DNA of 5,350 nt, taken from the NCBI GenBank assembly GCA_031283025.1, contig JAITCP010000129.1, forward strand, positions 1-5,350, given 5' to 3'. This document shows positions 3,420-5,350 of the stretch, in pieces (position 1 is the first letter of the stretch; every line of letters begins with the position of its first letter). Under the pieces are notes generated by a model. The model ran no database searches. It was not told where the DNA came from and saw only the letters and a list, made by a program, of their open reading frames with translations. A program made the position numbers and the translations under genes. The DNA comes from Spirochaetaceae bacterium. Its GTDB lineage: Bacteria > Spirochaetota > Spirochaetia > Treponematales > Breznakiellaceae.

Positions 3420-5350
3420 ATGCTTGTACTAAAATTCGGCGGCACTTCCGTTGGGACTTCCCAGGCGGTATCGCAGCTTATTTCTGTTATTAAGGAGCCC
3501 TCCCATGCCGGCAAGGTGGGAGTGATTGTCGTTTCCGCATTATCGGGCATTACCGACGCCCTTATCAATGCCGCTAAAAACGCGGTAGTTGAAAGGGGCA
3601 GTTCCGGTGCGGTGGCTGAAGCGCTTGCCGGAATGAAACGCCGCCATCTGGAACTGGCCGCCGCATTTCTTTCCGGTAGAGAGCAAAAGGCCGCCGGTGA
3701 AGAAATTGAAAACACCTTTGCCGAACTTTCCCGTCTACTGGACGGCATTGCCTTACTTGGGGAGCTTTCTTCCCGGAGCATGGACAGCATTGTGAGTTAC
3801 GGCGAGCGTCTTTCCGCCCCCCTCATTGCCCGGTTCCTCTGCGCGTCCGGCGTTTCCGCGGAGTACCTGGATTCCCGGCAGCTTATCGTTACCGATAACA
3901 GTTACGGCGCGGCCCGTGTTAATACGGGAAAAACCTATAAGAAAATAAAGAAGAATGTAAATGCGGGTATCCTTTATGTCGCATCCGGTTTTGTAGCAAG
4001 GGCGGAAGACGGTTCCGTTACCACGCTTGGCCGGGGCGGATCCGATTTAACCGCGGCCCTGTACGGCGCCGCTCTTGACGCCGAAACGGTAGAAATCTGG
4101 ACCGATGTGGACGGGATTCTTACCGCCGATCCAAAACTGGTAAAAAACGCGTTCCGCATCGATTCACTTTCCTATGAGGAAGCGATGGAACTTTCTCACT
4201 TTGGAGCAAAGGTGCTTCATCCTCCTACGGTAAGACCGGCCCTGGAAAAAGGAATTCCCATCGTTGTAAAGAACACGTTTAACCCTTCTTGTCCGGGAAC
4301 AAGAATCTCGAAAGACGCGGAGCGGGGCGAGTATCCCATCAGGGGGATCAGCTCCCTTTCACGGGTAACGCTGGTCTGCCTGCAAGGATCGGGCATGGTG
4401 GGAGTGGCGGGTTTTTCTTCGCGGCTTTTCGGGGCCCTTGCCCGGCGGAAGATCAGCGTGATCCTTATCAGCCAGGCTTCCAGCGAATACTCGATCTGTG
4501 TTGCGGTTGATCCAAAATCGGGGGATGACGCGGCGGCGGCCCTCAAGGAGGAGTTCAGCAGGGAAATTGCCGAAGGGGCAGTTGATGCGCCTACCGTGGA
4601 GAAGGATTTTGCCGTTATTGCCGTGGTAGGCGGACAGATGAAGCACGTGTCGGGAATTTCCGGCAAGGTCTTCCATGCTCTGGGGCGGAACGGGATCAAT
4701 GTGGCCGCCATAGCGCAGGGCTCTTCGGAACTCAACATTTCCCTGGTAATTAACCGATCCAACGAAGCCAAGGCCCTTAACAGTATCCACGAGGCGTTCT
4801 TCCACGCTACGGTACGTTCGGTGAACCTTTTCCTCATGGGGGCGGGCCTTATCGGCGGAACGCTGCTTGAACAAATTGCCAATCACCGGAAAACGCTTGC
4901 AGACAAGGACAAGATCAACATTAACCTTATCGGGGTTGCCAATGACAAGTGGATGCTGTTTGACCGTGAAGGGCTTGATCCATTAAAGGCCAGGGCGCTG
5001 GTTAATGAAGAAGGCGGGGCCCCCAAAACGGGAAAAGCGGGGAAAAACAAAAAGGCGGCAAAATCTGAAATAACCCTTGAATCGAAAAATAATGAACAGA
5101 ACAATCTTGAGCCGGTCAACCTTAAAACATTTTTTAAGACGATGGTTTCCTATAACTTGCCTAACGCGTGTTTCTGCGACTGTACCGCGAATCTGGAAAT
5201 TTCCGCATTATATGCAAAAATATTAAGCGCGTCCATTCCGGTTGTTACGCCCAACAAGCGGGCGAATTCCGGCAAACTGGAATATTACCAGCAGTTGACG
5301 GGCTTTTCCCGCGGCAGGGGGATTCCCTACCTGTACGAAACCACGGTCTG
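3420..5350 (+). CDS. thrA: Bifunctional aspartokinase / homoserine dehydrogenase (ThrA), partial at the right edge
   Basis: The N-terminal half phosphorylates L-aspartate and the C-terminal half reduces aspartate semialdehyde to homoserine, feeding threonine and methionine synthesis. The window holds 643 codons; E. coli ThrA has 820, so about a quarter is missing. In order: kinase KFGGTS (5-10), YGERLSA (127-133), TLGRGGSD (202-209), WTDVDGILTADP (227-238), LSHFGAKVLHPP (258-269); two ACT domains, about 315-390 and 397-470, with paired QASSE (352-356) and QGSSE (433-437), the usual threonine feedback module; then the dehydrogenase with the NAD(P) loop GAGLIGG (474-480), DCTAN (587-591) and TPNKRAN (610-616). 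The frame breaks off after YLYETTV, before the rest of the substrate site. Residues about 530-563 form a Lys/Asn-rich insertion; E. coli ThrA has roughly 30 fewer residues between the corresponding GL and NL positions. The gene is divergent from the desulfurase. Frame is continuous and motifs intact, so it is judged functional. Confidence 0.96.
   Translation, partial: MLVLKFGGTSVGTSQAVSQLISVIKEPSHAGKVGVIVVSALSGITDALINAAKNAVVERGSSGAVAEALAGMKRRHLELAAAFLSGREQKAAGEEIENTFAELSRLLDGIALLGELSSRSMDSIVSYGERLSAPLIARFLCASGVSAEYLDSRQLIVTDNSYGAARVNTGKTYKKIKKNVNAGILYVASGFVARAEDGSVTTLGRGGSDLTAALYGAALDAETVEIWTDVDGILTADPKLVKNAFRIDSLSYEEAMELSHFGAKVLHPPTVRPALEKGIPIVVKNTFNPSCPGTRISKDAERGEYPIRGISSLSRVTLVCLQGSGMVGVAGFSSRLFGALARRKISVILISQASSEYSICVAVDPKSGDDAAAALKEEFSREIAEGAVDAPTVEKDFAVIAVVGGQMKHVSGISGKVFHALGRNGINVAAIAQGSSELNISLVINRSNEAKALNSIHEAFFHATVRSVNLFLMGAGLIGGTLLEQIANHRKTLADKDKININLIGVANDKWMLFDREGLDPLKARALVNEEGGAPKTGKAGKNKKAAKSEITLESKNNEQNNLEPVNLKTFFKTMVSYNLPNACFCDCTANLEISALYAKILSASIPVVTPNKRANSGKLEYYQQLTGFSRGRGIPYLYETTV

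Noticed and set aside
3367..3420. Extending the desulfurase upstream to an in-frame TTG at 3420
   Set aside because: It would overlap the thrA ATG, add 18 residues unlike the family, and place the N-terminus far ahead of the conserved KRRYFDWAATA; no ribosome binding site supports it.
4217..4882. Long minus-strand open frames opposite thrA
   Set aside because: They lie antisense to strongly conserved ThrA motifs, have no family features and arise from the codon bias of the real gene.
5007..5108. Frameshift or sequencing error in thrA at the Lys/Asn-rich segment
   Set aside because: The same frame encodes conserved ThrA sequence before and after the segment, so it is an in-frame insertion.

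Overview
The window looks like a bacterial chromosome segment in which a core-metabolism half (about 2150 to the right edge) meets a more AT-rich accessory half (left edge to about 2150). The organism cannot be named from the sequence alone. A bifunctional aspartokinase/homoserine dehydrogenase, AT-rich palindromes between genes and moderate, uneven GC would fit a spirochaete such as a gut Treponema. That is an inference from general familiarity and is held weakly.

Left half, all genes on the minus strand. A short-chain dehydrogenase/reductase (797-1597) is followed downstream by the first 217 codons of an ERG4/ERG24-family sterol reductase-like membrane protein (651 to beyond position 1). 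The 145 bp between them hold three hairpins in tandem, two of them related in sequence. Just upstream of the dehydrogenase is the 3' end of a further reading frame (1602-1793). It stops 4 nt before the dehydrogenase start, has lost its own 5' end, and encodes what looks like the C-terminal membrane segment of an unidentified protein. Together these suggest a small lipid- or sterol-like redox cluster whose first gene has decayed.

Middle (about 1794-2151). This non-coding stretch holds a weak minus-strand promoter candidate, a cluster of TGTCA/TGACA sites, an imperfect inverted repeat, a pyrimidine-rich stretch, and a palindrome whose 16-bp core is identical to that of the hairpin at 690-715.

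Right half. A class-I cysteine desulfurase with its catalytic residues intact (minus, 2152-3366) diverges from thrA (plus, 3420 to beyond the right edge), with only 53 bp between the start codons. The desulfurase supplies persulfide sulfur for Fe-S clusters or tRNA/cofactor thiolation. ThrA catalyses the first and third steps from aspartate toward threonine and methionine. The desulfurase has a promoter-like pair placed so that transcription would begin at its ATG. ThrA carries a Lys/Asn-rich insertion in its dehydrogenase half.

No rRNA, tRNA, CRISPR array, transposase or phage gene was seen. Nothing amounts to a clearly new system. The best leads are the sterol reductase/dehydrogenase pair with its decayed partner and the palindrome family around it.
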